Shown: piece after piece, positions 15,660 to 24,679 of the stretch
Position numbering within the stretch: position 1 is the first letter of the stretch
How the letters are laid out: every line of letters begins with the position of its first letter
From: Oceanisphaera pacifica
GTDB lineage: Bacteria > Pseudomonadota > Gammaproteobacteria > Enterobacterales > Aeromonadaceae
NCBI RefSeq assembly: GCF_017498065.1
Contig: NZ_JAGDFX010000013.1
Span: 1 to 64,000, forward strand
Length of the DNA stretch: 64,000 bases
Reading direction: 5' to 3'
Position numbers and translations under genes: made by a program
Notes under the pieces: model-generated
Database searches by the model: none
Told to the model about the DNA's origin: nothing
Seen by the model: the letters and a program-made list of their open reading frames with translations, nothing else

Positions 15660-17009
15660 TTACTGGCAAGCTCTATCGGTAAACAGTTGCTTGCTTCGCC
15701 AACCACCCCAGCGATAATACGCAATAGAAAACAGGCTGCTGATCAAAAAGCTGATGCCGATGCCAAGGGCTATACCAATTTCACCGTATAGTGAGATCAT
15801 CCAATAAGCCAGTGGTACCCTTAGTATCCACAAAGAGATGATATTTAGCGCAAGGATCTGGAACATAGCGCCTGCGCCGCGTACTACTCCATTTAAAATA
15901 AAGTTTAAACCTATAAAAGGGTAAAACAAGGCTATAGTGCGCAAGTACGACACGCCAAAGGCTACGCTGCCCTGATCGCTGATAAAGAGTGTTACTAACG
16001 GCTCGGCCCAAATAAACAGCACGCAAGCAAAGGCTCCCATCGCGCCTAAGTTATATATAATGCCGACTTTAGTAATCTGGCCTACTCGCGGCCACTGATT
16101 AGCGCCGATGTTTTGTGCCGCCATTGCATTTACAGCGGCACCTAAGGCAATGGCGGGCAGTAGAATTATATTATCGAGGCGCTGTGCGGCGCCAAAGCCT
16201 GCTACTACGTCTTCGCCGAAGTTGTTGACCATTGCCATAATAACCGTCATGCCGGCATAGATAACAATCATCTGAATGCCCGATGGCACGCCCAGCTGTA
16301 AAATGGTGCGAATTTCAGCCGATTTAGGCCACTGTAATTGGAATGCAGGCAAGCCTATTTCTGAACGGCCAGCTAAATAGTATAAGCTATATATAAAGGC
16401 GAAGCCTTGCGCCAAAATCATGGCCCAAGCTGCCCCCGCTACTCCCATATTAAGCCCGGCAATAAAGAGAGGGTTTAATAATGCCGTTAGCACGGTTGCC
16501 AAAAGTACAAAGTACATAGGGGTTCTGCTGTCGCCAAACGCACGCAGCAAACTGCCAATAAAGTTGTAGCCCGTAAGAAAAAGGGTGCCGATAAACATAA
16601 CTTGCAGGTACTGCTGTGCGGTGTCGGCAATTGAGGCTGGCGTATTGAGCAATGCCAGCAGCGGCTCGGCCAGCACATAGCCGCCAAGACCAATGACCAG
16701 CGATAGCCCAGTTAACAATATGGTGAAAGCGCTCAGGTAAGATCGGGTTTCGGCCTCATTACCTGCGCCTTTTAGCTGCGCAAAAACCGTTAGCGTTGCG
16801 TTATTTACCCCCATCACAAAGGCGAGTAGTACCACTACAATGCTGGTACTCACAATAACAGCTGCGAAGGCTGCACTTCCCAATAAATTACCGACCCATA
16901 AGCCTGTAATCAGCAAGAGTGAGGCTTGCAATAGGTTGCTGAAAAGAATGGGTAAAGAAAAATGCAGTAGCTGCTGCGATACAGAGCCTTCAGTAAAATC
17001 GCTTTTCAT
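15660..17009 (-). CDS. MATE-family multidrug efflux protein
   Basis: A 449-residue inner-membrane protein with 12 predicted helices and two homologous halves. It begins with the family-typical SVSQQLLHFSLPILFSNLLQ. AAQRLDNIILLPAIALGAAV and AAQNIGANQWPRVGQ are the conserved stretches of the second half. It exports cationic compounds by sodium or proton antiport. It is a single gene, and its 3' end abuts the RAYT-derived element, which may supply its termination context. Confidence 0.92.
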   Translation of the reverse strand: MKSDFTEGSVSQQLLHFSLPILFSNLLQASLLLITGLWVGNLLGSAAFAAVIVSTSIVVVLLAFVMGVNNATLTVFAQLKGAGNEAETRSYLSAFTILLTGLSLVIGLGGYVLAEPLLALLNTPASIADTAQQYLQVMFIGTLFLTGYNFIGSLLRAFGDSRTPMYFVLLATVLTALLNPLFIAGLNMGVAGAAWAMILAQGFAFIYSLYYLAGRSEIGLPAFQLQWPKSAEIRTILQLGVPSGIQMIVIYAGMTVIMAMVNNFGEDVVAGFGAAQRLDNIILLPAIALGAAVNAMAAQNIGANQWPRVGQITKVGIIYNLGAMGAFACVLFIWAEPLVTLFISDQGSVAFGVSYLRTIALFYPFIGLNFILNGVVRGAGAMFQILALNIISLWILRVPLAYWMISLYGEIGIALGIGISFLISSLFSIAYYRWGGWRSKQLFTDRACQ

Positions 17010-17128
17010 CAGTGGAGTCCTTGTTTAGCTGACCCAAACAGACTGTTAAGCGGTACTGTGGGTAACACTGCGTTGATGGGGGGCAGATAGTAGCATTTTT
17101 AGCGACCAGCGCCGTATTAATGCCGCGC

Positions 17129-18016
17129 TTAATTATTACGCTCAGACTCGGTAAGCGATTGGGGATTATGGATACGATGGCGCCGAACAAAGTTACCGCT
17201 TTCTGCCTTTTCCGCTTGCTTTAGTGCAGCCTCAGCTACGGCTTTAGGTAATGCTAACCCAAGTGCTTGCAACGCGGTTTCTGCCTGTGATGCCCGATCT
17301 TCAAAAGCGTGTAACCCTGTTAAAGCTTGTTTATCTAGGCGTCCTTTAGACTCAAAGTACTTTAGTCGCGGATAGCGCCCAGCTAGCGCCACGCCCCAGT
17401 TAAGGGCTGGGTTCCACCAAGAATTTATTTCCCGACCTTTGCCAGTCTGGTGCTGCTCAATCACGTCATCGAGTGCGCCATTTAATAGCGTTAAATCAAA
17501 GTCGGTGCCGGGTACTGCATTATTGTGTGCAGCACCGTCGGGCGTGGCACTATAGGCGTTAACACCGGTGCGAGAGGGGCCGGTGCGGGTATCGCGATAG
17601 CGGGCGAGGGTCATCATATCACTGGCCAGTACTGGCTCGTTAACCGGCAAACGAATCGCCTCGGGGTCGCCCATTAACTGCCCCCAAGACATACGAATAA
17701 AGGTATGTTGGTCTTCCATGCCCGGATGCGTGCACCTAAGGCCTATGGCATAGGCCTCTAGGGGTTCTTGTAAAAACTGAAACCCAGTGTAGCGCGCCCA
17801 CCTCACCACAAGAAACTCATGAGAAGCAGCACCAGGCAGGTGAAAGTTCACCTCTTGCAGGTAGTCTTGCACTCTCTGCACCTGTTCGTCTGTCAGCTCC
17901 ATGTCCTCGTGCAGTGGGTACATGCCTTCATAAGTATTACGCACCGGTCTTTTACGGGTGGCAATATAGGCATCTAGCTCGGCTTGGGTGCGGGGGCGTG
18001 TTTTTTTCAACGTCAT
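17129..18016 (-). CDS. Unrecognised protein of the cytochrome b-molybdoenzyme cluster
   Basis: A 295-residue soluble protein with no signal peptide or membrane helix. The N-terminus is basic (MTLKKTRPRTQAELDAYIATRKRP trimmed here), the middle has Trp-rich stretches (REINSWWNPALNWGVALAG), and it contains a single Cys (GLRCTHPG). Its start is 10 bases from the stop of the molybdopterin oxidoreductase gene, so the two are almost certainly co-transcribed and functionally linked. No family is recognised; candidate roles are a soluble partner or an assembly factor. Confidence 0.75.
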   Translation of the reverse strand: MTLKKTRPRTQAELDAYIATRKRPVRNTYEGMYPLHEDMELTDEQVQRVQDYLQEVNFHLPGAASHEFLVVRWARYTGFQFLQEPLEAYAIGLRCTHPGMEDQHTFIRMSWGQLMGDPEAIRLPVNEPVLASDMMTLARYRDTRTGPSRTGVNAYSATPDGAAHNNAVPGTDFDLTLLNGALDDVIEQHQTGKGREINSWWNPALNWGVALAGRYPRLKYFESKGRLDKQALTGLHAFEDRASQAETALQALGLALPKAVAEAALKQAEKAESGNFVRRHRIHNPQSLTESERNN

Positions 18017-18026
18017 TTTAAAAGCC

Positions 18027-19544
18027 TTAAATCAACTGGTTGCGGTCGAAGAAATCGGTATCTTCAAAAAAGCCACCGCGACCTTCCAGAATAATGTCGT
18101 AGCGGTTGACTACCTCGATACGTTCTAGCCATTTAAGGCTACGAAACCCTGTGGAGGTTTCTAAACGTAGCCGCACCGGCCCACCATTTTTTGCTGGGAT
18201 CTCGCCTTCGTCGTTAAGCTCAAAGGCAATCAGCGTTTGCGGCATGCGCGCTTCCACCATAGGGGTCGACTCATAGTAGGTTCCGCCTTCATACAAGACA
18301 TCATCGCGGCCCATATTCTGAAAACTGGTGTACACCACATCAGTGGCACCGGGCAGCGGTTGCACCAAATCCAACAAGTCTGACAGGGCAATGCCGCGCC
18401 AGCGGCCGATAGAGGTAAAGCCTTGCACGCAGTGGTGTAGCGTGGTTTGCGAGTGGTTGGCTGCAAGCTCCCGAAGCTCACCAATGGTCAGCGTCATTGG
18501 GCGCTCAACATAGCCACCAATTTCAAGCACATAGTCGTCTTCGTAGCAGTTGGCCATTAGGGCCAAATATTCGTCAGTTTCGGGGGGCCGTCCGCTACCA
18601 CGAAAGTTTTGGGTAGCGTGCTCAAGCCCTACGTCTTGGCCTGTTATATTTGAGCGATCGTAGTGCATGCGCGCCGGCAACTTATACAGCAAGTTCGACC
18701 AGGGCCGCACAATCATGTTGTGTAATTTTTCCACCGCACGGCCGTCAGCTAAGCTCCAGCGTGTGGCCACTATATGCAGGGTAATAATAAAAGCGAGGCC
18801 AATACTGAATATTACGCCGCCCAAAACGGGATTGTTGGAGTGCCCCAACACCATTTTTGATGTTTCGTGCAAGTAGCCGTGCATAAAGACTAAGAATACA
18901 TGCACGACAAAAAAGGCGACGTAGCCCACTAAGCATAAAAAATGCGTGCTGCGGATCACTTGGCGGCCACCCAGCATGCGGGTAATGCGCGAAAAGTGGT
19001 TGGCAATGGCTGGCGACTGAAAGGCGCCGGTTAAGATGACCAAAGGCGTGAGCACTAAGATCACAAAGCCGTAAGACAGTTGCTGCAGGGCATTAAATAC
19101 CATGCCCTCTACGGGATGGGGCATAGTAAAAGCAAGGTAGGCCAGCATATCGTGACCCGCCTGAGAAAAGGTATCTAAGCTGGTGGGCACATAACGCCGC
19201 CACTGGCCGGTTACTATTAATAATATGAAATAGGTTACCCAACAGCTAACAAAGCCGGTGACGGTTATAAAGTGCCAATAACGCCCAAGGCCAAGCGAGC
19301 GACGCCCGGGCAGTGAAATGCGGGGCGAGTAGTCGCTGTCTTCGCCGCCCACTGTGTAGTATTTATGTTTAGGTTCATCTTGTACCGTAAACTGCGCCCA
19401 AGATGAACCAGGCACAGTATGCTGCGAGCGATAAAGTTTAGGGTAGGTTCCCAGAATCTCTAGGCCTGAGCGAACCAGAAAGGTAATAAAGATAATATTC
19501 AGAAAGTGCTCCACACGAAGCCACCATGGAAAACCGAGATCCAT
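18027..19544 (-). CDS. Cytochrome b561-like / molybdopterin (sulfite-oxidase fold) oxidoreductase fusion
   Basis: A 505-residue protein. The N-terminal ~290 residues form a four- to five-helix di-heme b-type membrane domain with conserved His (WLRVEHFLNIIF, RYWHFITVTG, RSTHFLCLVG, VVHVFLVFMHGYLHE). The C-terminal ~190 residues are a molybdopterin-binding sulfite-oxidase/YedY-type domain whose Mo-ligating Cys is expected in LHHCVQGFTSIGRW. There is no Tat signal, so the Mo domain may be oriented by the membrane domain itself. Electrons would pass between quinone pool and substrate. The substrate is unknown. It sits between a small membrane-protein gene and the 295-residue protein. Confidence 0.87.
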   Translation of the reverse strand: MDLGFPWWLRVEHFLNIIFITFLVRSGLEILGTYPKLYRSQHTVPGSSWAQFTVQDEPKHKYYTVGGEDSDYSPRISLPGRRSLGLGRYWHFITVTGFVSCWVTYFILLIVTGQWRRYVPTSLDTFSQAGHDMLAYLAFTMPHPVEGMVFNALQQLSYGFVILVLTPLVILTGAFQSPAIANHFSRITRMLGGRQVIRSTHFLCLVGYVAFFVVHVFLVFMHGYLHETSKMVLGHSNNPVLGGVIFSIGLAFIITLHIVATRWSLADGRAVEKLHNMIVRPWSNLLYKLPARMHYDRSNITGQDVGLEHATQNFRGSGRPPETDEYLALMANCYEDDYVLEIGGYVERPMTLTIGELRELAANHSQTTLHHCVQGFTSIGRWRGIALSDLLDLVQPLPGATDVVYTSFQNMGRDDVLYEGGTYYESTPMVEARMPQTLIAFELNDEGEIPAKNGGPVRLRLETSTGFRSLKWLERIEVVNRYDIILEGRGGFFEDTDFFDRNQLI

Positions 19545-19557
19545 TGATAAACCCTTA

Positions 19558-20085
19558 TCAGTCTAGAAAATTTTGGTTGTCGGGGGCGGCAACAATCATG
19601 CCGTAGCGCAGGGCTGCAAACAGTACTAGGTAGGCAAAAGAGGCCAGCAGGGTAATATTCCAGATTGCTGCGTTAACCACACTGGCGCCATTCCAAACAT
19701 AGGGGGCGTTACCTAATAGGCCGCCGAGGTAGACTAGCAAAGAGCACAAGGCGATAACCAAGCCCCATGTCCAAATACGAGCAGCAGTGAGCAACCCCAC
19801 CACCACATACAGGGCGGCTGCCCCAGCAATAGCCCACAAAGCGTGAGTCGCGTATAAAAAGGGCACGTGATTTGATAACGCGACGGCGGCAGAAGCAGCC
19901 CCAATCACGGCGATCACAGCAATTAGGAGTAAGCGGGTGGTTTTGGGCAAGTTAATACGAATGTAGCGTAAAAACGGCGCACGTTTTTTGCCTGGCAAAA
20001 TATGGTTAAGAACGGGCTGAGTCGCGTTTTCGGTACCACGAAAGTCCACACCAACACGCAGGGCAGGAGAGTTTTTATCTTCCAT
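19558..20085 (-). CDS. Small membrane protein of the molybdoenzyme cluster
   Basis: A 175-residue protein. Residues 1-45 are polar and basic, followed by four predicted helices (starting about RLLLIAVIAVIGAASAAVAL, then TARIWTWGLVIALCSLLVYL). The overall shape is like a cytochrome b or DoxX-type subunit, but no heme-ligand pattern is certain. It is 13 bases before the oxidoreductase gene and reads the same way, so it is probably the first gene of the operon and an accessory or anchoring subunit. Confidence 0.65.
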   Translation of the reverse strand: MEDKNSPALRVGVDFRGTENATQPVLNHILPGKKRAPFLRYIRINLPKTTRLLLIAVIAVIGAASAAVALSNHVPFLYATHALWAIAGAAALYVVVGLLTAARIWTWGLVIALCSLLVYLGGLLGNAPYVWNGASVVNAAIWNITLLASFAYLVLFAALRYGMIVAAPDNQNFLD

Positions 20086-20280
20086 TACTTATCACATTTC
20101 CATTGAATAACATCAACTAGCGCCATGCATAATATGATGATTAAAATTATATATTTATATAATTAGAAAATTCTAAATCAATACGACTTGCTTAGCAAAT
20201 CGCAATAATCAGTTAAAACGGCGCCCAGTATAGAGAGTGCCGCTATGGAGTGTGTGCAAAGCTGAGCTTAAGTTATTTGG

Positions 20281-21036
20281 CTAGTGCCCCAATATTTGGC
20301 TAAGAAACAATTTAGTGCGTTCAGACTCAGGGTGATGAAAGAAGGTTTCTGGATCGTTTTCTTCTATAATTTGTCCCTCATCCATAAAAATAACCCGATC
20401 AGCCACGGTGCGAGCAAAGCCCATTTCGTGGGTTACACACAACATTGTCATGCCTTCTTCGGCCAGCTCTACCATGACATCAAGCACTTCTTTGATCATT
20501 TCAGGATCCAGTGCCGAAGTGGGTTCATCAAACAGCATAATCTCGGGATTCATACACAGGCTGCGGGCAATGGCCACGCGCTGCTGTTGGCCACCCGATA
20601 GTTGGCCGGGATATTTTTTAGCTTGGTCTTGAATTTTAACCCGTGTGAGTAATTTCATGGCCATGGCTTCGGCTTCTTTTTTAGGTGTTTTACGCACCCA
20701 AATTTGTGCCAAGGTGCAGTTTTCTAGCACGGTTAAATGGGGGAATAAATTAAAGTGCTGAAACACCATACCCACTTCGCGGCGAATGATTTCAATGTGT
20801 TTTACATCGTTGGTTAATGGGGTATTACGCACTAAAATATCGCCTTTTTGATGTTCTTCTAAGCGATTAATGCAACGGATCAAGGTGGATTTTCCTGATC
20901 CTGACGGGCCACAAATCACGATACGCTCGCCCTTGGTCACGGTTAAGTCAATATCGCGTAATACATGAAAATCGCCATACCACTTATTGACACCTTGTAG
21001 GGTGATCATGGCTTCTTGGTTCTGTGTATTCATCAA
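20281..21036 (-). CDS. aapP: Amino-acid ABC transporter ATP-binding protein (AapP-like)
   Basis: A 251-residue ATPase of the polar amino-acid class. Walker A is [10 protein letters not shown], the Q-loop is [13 protein letters not shown], the signature is [15 protein letters not shown], Walker B is [14 protein letters not shown] and the switch His is in CVTHEMGFA. It is the last gene of the aapJQMP operon, 29 bases after aapM, and would power uptake of general L-amino acids through AapQM. Confidence 0.94.
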   Translation of the reverse strand: MMNTQNQEAMITLQGVNKWYGDFHVLRDIDLTVTKGERIVICGPSGSGKSTLIRCINRLEEHQKGDILVRNTPLTNDVKHIEIIRREVGMVFQHFNLFPHLTVLENCTLAQIWVRKTPKKEAEAMAMKLLTRVKIQDQAKKYPGQLSGGQQQRVAIARSLCMNPEIMLFDEPTSALDPEMIKEVLDVMVELAEEGMTMLCVTHEMGFARTVADRVIFMDEGQIIEENDPETFFHHPESERTKLFLSQILGH

Positions 21037-21065
21037 TATGTCACTCCTAAAAGAGGCCCAAAGAC

Positions 21066-22166
21066 CTAACCTGGACGGTGCCCGGTGTTTAATTTGTGCT
21101 CTAAATGCTGACTGTATTTAGACATGGCAAAGCAAAATACCCAATAGACTAAAGCGGCAAATACGTAACCTTCGGTTGCAAACCCTAACCACTTAGCGTC
21201 AGCAAGACCCGACTGTACTATGGCCAGTAAATCGAAGAGGCCAATAATGAGTACTAGGCTGGTGTCTTTAAATAAGGCGATAAAGGTATTAACTATGCCC
21301 GGTATCATCATCTTTAGTGCTTGAGGTAGCACAATCAGTAACATGGTTTTGCTGTAATTAAGCCCCAGCGCTTCAGCGGCTTCGCTTTGGCCTTTAGGGA
21401 TGGCCTGTAAGCCGCCGCGTACTACCTCGGCAATGTAGGCGGATTGAAAGAAGATAATGCCGATCATGGCACGAATAAGCTTATCGAGCGTGAGTTGCTC
21501 TGGCACAAATAAGGGCAGCATCACCGAGGACATAAATAACACTGTGATCAAAGGCACTCCACGCCAAAACTCGATAAACACCACCGACAAGCTACGCACT
21601 ATCGGCATGTTAGATTGCCGGCCCAAGGCCAATAAGGTGCCGATAGGTAAGGCGGCAAAAATACCAACAATGGCAATAATCAAAGTGAGCGTAAGCCCAC
21701 CCCATTTATGGGTGGGCACCACAGCTAAGCCAAACCAGCCGCCATATAACAAGCCATAAGCAATAACAGGGAAGATCAATACTAAAAACGGTGCCACCCA
21801 TTGTTTAGCCGGTAAGCGAGGCAGAGCCAACCACAGCAGCTGTAACACAAATAACAAGAAGGTGAGGTTAATGCGCCAAATCTCATCACTGGGGTAAAAG
21901 CCATAGGTAAACTGTTGTAAACGATGACTGATAAAGACCCAGCAAGCGCCATCACTTACGCAAGCCTCTCGACTTGTGCCCAGCCAATCGGCATTAGTAA
22001 ACGCCCAGCTAATAATGGGGACCAACAACAGATACAGCAGATAAATACCCAGTAGGGTAAAAAGACTGCTAAATAGCCCCGAAAATAAGTTGGCTCTTAG
22101 CCAGCCAATAATGCCACTGCTGGCGACGGGGGCGGCCCGCTGTGGAGTAAGGGTATTTTTATACAT
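21066..22166 (-). CDS. aapM: General L-amino-acid ABC transporter permease AapM
   Basis: A 366-residue permease. Two N-terminal helices and a long periplasmic loop precede the HisM-type domain ([30 protein letters not shown], with the EAA loop [20 protein letters not shown]). Its length fits the AapM/BztC type rather than the short HisM type. It is paired with AapQ encoded 27 bases upstream. Confidence 0.93.
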   Translation of the reverse strand: MYKNTLTPQRAAPVASSGIIGWLRANLFSGLFSSLFTLLGIYLLYLLLVPIISWAFTNADWLGTSREACVSDGACWVFISHRLQQFTYGFYPSDEIWRINLTFLLFVLQLLWLALPRLPAKQWVAPFLVLIFPVIAYGLLYGGWFGLAVVPTHKWGGLTLTLIIAIVGIFAALPIGTLLALGRQSNMPIVRSLSVVFIEFWRGVPLITVLFMSSVMLPLFVPEQLTLDKLIRAMIGIIFFQSAYIAEVVRGGLQAIPKGQSEAAEALGLNYSKTMLLIVLPQALKMMIPGIVNTFIALFKDTSLVLIIGLFDLLAIVQSGLADAKWLGFATEGYVFAALVYWVFCFAMSKYSQHLEHKLNTGHRPG

Positions 22167-22192
22167 AATTAAAGCTCCACTTCGTTTGTGGC

Positions 22193-23377
22193 TTATCGTT
22201 CGACTAACGCCATTCGACGGTTAAACCAATTCATAAAGAAAGACACGGTCAGGCTTATCACTAAGTACACCAGCATGGTAATGGTGATCACTTCTATTGC
22301 TTGGCCGGTTTGATTGAGCGTGGTGCCGGCAAACACCGAGACTAAGTCGGGGTAGCCAATGGCAGTGGCCAAGGAGGAGTTTTTAGTCAGGTTTAAAAAC
22401 TGACTGGTAAGAGGGGGAATAATGACCCGCATTGCTTGTGGGATCACCACTAATCGTAGTGTTAAACTGTTTTTAATGCCTAAGGCGTGGGCGGCTTCGG
22501 TTTGGCCGTGCGCCACGGCTTGAATGCCCGAGCGAACAATCTCAGCAATAAAGGCAGCAGTATAAATGGTGAGCGATAACCAGAGTGCCAATAACTCCGG
22601 AATAATGGTCATTCCGCCTCTAAAGTTAAAGCCTGTTAATTCAGGAAAGCTCCACGCCAGCGGCGAGCCTAATAACAGGTACGTTATGACTGGCAGTATT
22701 AAGATAAGCCCCACAGAGATCCAGCCTGCGGCAAATCGCTTACCTGTGGCCGCTTGGCGGCGTCGATTCCATTTTATAAGGCCAATAGAGAGCCCAATAG
22801 CGATAAACAAGGCGATGCCCACCCAGTAAAATTGGGGGCCGGCTAGCGGTTCAGGTAAATATAAGCCGCGTACATTTAAAAAAACGCTATCGCTAATGTT
22901 AATGCTATTACGCGGGCTGGGTAGGGTACGAAGTACGGCAAAATACCAAAAAAACATTTGCAGTAGCAGGGGAATATTACGAAATAGCTCAACATAAGCC
23001 GATGCCAAGCGTGCAATAAGCCAGTTGGGGGATAGGCGAGATACGCCAATAATAAACCCTAAAATAGTGGCACCGATAATGCCTAAAAATGATACCAATA
23101 GGGTGTTGAGCAGTCCCACCACAAAGGTGCGCCCATAAGTATCAATTTCGCTATAAGGAATAAGGGATTGTGCGATAGCAAAGCCGGCGGGATCATCTAA
23201 AAAATCAAAGCCGGTGGTAATACCGCGGGTTTCAAGATTAGAAAACGTATTGCTAACAATAAACCACAGCACTAAAGCGACAAAGGCTAAGAGTAAAAAT
23301 TGAAAGAGTAAAGCACGTTTAGCCGGATCACGCCAAAAGGTGGTTTTATGAGTAACCTGTTTGCTCGGTAAGGACAT
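22193..23377 (-). CDS. aapQ: General L-amino-acid ABC transporter permease AapQ
   Basis: A 394-residue permease of the AapQ/BztB type with a long insertion between helices (SINISDSVFLNVRGLYLP). The conserved VELFRNIPLLLQMFFWY stretch and the EAA loop AAHALGIKNSLTLRLVVIPQ are visible. It forms the heteromeric membrane channel with AapM. It is preceded by a hairpin separating it from aapJ. Confidence 0.93.
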   Translation of the reverse strand: MSLPSKQVTHKTTFWRDPAKRALLFQFLLLAFVALVLWFIVSNTFSNLETRGITTGFDFLDDPAGFAIAQSLIPYSEIDTYGRTFVVGLLNTLLVSFLGIIGATILGFIIGVSRLSPNWLIARLASAYVELFRNIPLLLQMFFWYFAVLRTLPSPRNSINISDSVFLNVRGLYLPEPLAGPQFYWVGIALFIAIGLSIGLIKWNRRRQAATGKRFAAGWISVGLILILPVITYLLLGSPLAWSFPELTGFNFRGGMTIIPELLALWLSLTIYTAAFIAEIVRSGIQAVAHGQTEAAHALGIKNSLTLRLVVIPQAMRVIIPPLTSQFLNLTKNSSLATAIGYPDLVSVFAGTTLNQTGQAIEVITITMLVYLVISLTVSFFMNWFNRRMALVER

Positions 23378-23404
23378 AAGCCCAGCCCCCCGAAAAAGTC
23401 ATAA

Positions 23405-23428
23405 AGGGGCCGCATCCATTGCGGCCCT
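23405..23428 (-). terminator. Intra-operon hairpin between aapJ and aapQ
   Basis: AGGGCCGCAATGGATGCGGCCCCT (minus strand) forms a GC-rich stem with a short TTTAT run after it. Such hairpins after binding-protein genes commonly act as leaky terminators or mRNA 3' protectors, keeping the binding protein more abundant than the permeases. Confidence 0.65.
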
Positions 23429-23481
23429 GTTGGTATCGATAATTTACCGTTGCAATTAACGAGATAAATAATCAGCCGCGA

Positions 23482-24531
23482 TTAACGAACCGGAGGGGCA
23501 TATTGCAAGCCACCATCAGTCCATAGTGCATTAAGCCCACGCTCTATTTTAAGCGGCGAATCTTGGCCTACGTTCTTTTCAAATACTTCACCGTAGTTGC
23601 CCACTTGCTTAATAATACGATAAGCCCAGTCAGCGGTAAGTCCCATGCCTTTACCAAAGTTGCCATCTTCGCCTAAAAAGCGGCGCATATCAGGGCTAGT
23701 GCTACCTTTCATATTGTCTATATTGGCTTTGGTAATGCCCATCTCTTCGGCGTTGAGCATGGCAAAGTGCGTCCATTTCACTATGTTAAACCACTGATCA
23801 TCGCCTTGGCGCACCGAAGGACCTAGGGGCTCTTTTGAGATGACTTCGGGTAGGGCAACGGCACCGGCAGGATCCGACATCTTGGTACGTAACGCATAAA
23901 GTTGAGACAAGTCGGAGGTGAGCACGTCACAACGGCCTGCTTCTAAGCCCTGTACAGTTTGATCTGGGGTATCAAACACCACTGCGGTATATTCAATATT
24001 ATTTTTGCGAAAGTAATCCGCCACGTTTAGCTCTGTGGTGGTACCAGATTGAATACAAATGGCGGCACCATCTAATTCTTTAGCACTGGCTACCCCTAAG
24101 GTTTTTTTAACTAGAAAACCCTGACCGTCGTAGTAGTTGATGCCAGTAAAGTTAACCCCAAGCTCGGTATCTCGGCTCGAAGTCCAAGTGGTGTTACGCG
24201 AGAGTACGTCAATCTCGCCTGACTGGAGCGCGGTTAACCGCTCTTTGGCATTTAACGGAATATATTGCACCTTGCTTGGGTCATTAAAAATGGCTGCCGC
24301 CACGCCACGACATAAGTCTACATCCAGACCTTGCCACACGCCTTTTTCATCGGGGTGAGAAAAGCCTGCTAATCCTGCGTTAACCCCACATTTTAATTCC
24401 CCTCTTTCGTGCACGGCTTCTAAGGTTTCTGCTTGTACTTGCGTTATGCCCACGGCGAAAGTTGCGGCAACTAATAATGCATTTCTTCTGAAGGTGGTCT
24501 TATTACTGTTAACTGTGTTGATACTCATCAT
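23482..24531 (-). CDS. aapJ: General L-amino-acid periplasmic binding protein AapJ
   Basis: A 349-residue binding protein with a signal peptide (NALLVAATFAVGITQVQA). Family features are RGELKCGVNAGLAGFSHPDE, GLDVDLCRGVAAAIFND, SGEIDVLSRNTTWTSSRD and AICIQSGTTTELNVADYF. It is first in the operon. An in-frame ATG one codon later is an equally possible start. Confidence 0.94.
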   Translation of the reverse strand: MMSINTVNSNKTTFRRNALLVAATFAVGITQVQAETLEAVHERGELKCGVNAGLAGFSHPDEKGVWQGLDVDLCRGVAAAIFNDPSKVQYIPLNAKERLTALQSGEIDVLSRNTTWTSSRDTELGVNFTGINYYDGQGFLVKKTLGVASAKELDGAAICIQSGTTTELNVADYFRKNNIEYTAVVFDTPDQTVQGLEAGRCDVLTSDLSQLYALRTKMSDPAGAVALPEVISKEPLGPSVRQGDDQWFNIVKWTHFAMLNAEEMGITKANIDNMKGSTSPDMRRFLGEDGNFGKGMGLTADWAYRIIKQVGNYGEVFEKNVGQDSPLKIERGLNALWTDGGLQYAPPVR

Positions 24532-24679
24532 GGTTCATGTCCCTTTGAATTAACGAGGTTCAGTAACGATATAATTGGGTATTAGAAAATGACTTGCCCC
24601 TTAGAGTATTAGCACAAAATAAATATTTGGTTGGTATTCAGGCTATTTTTAATACAATTAAACTTGAGCAATATCAAAG

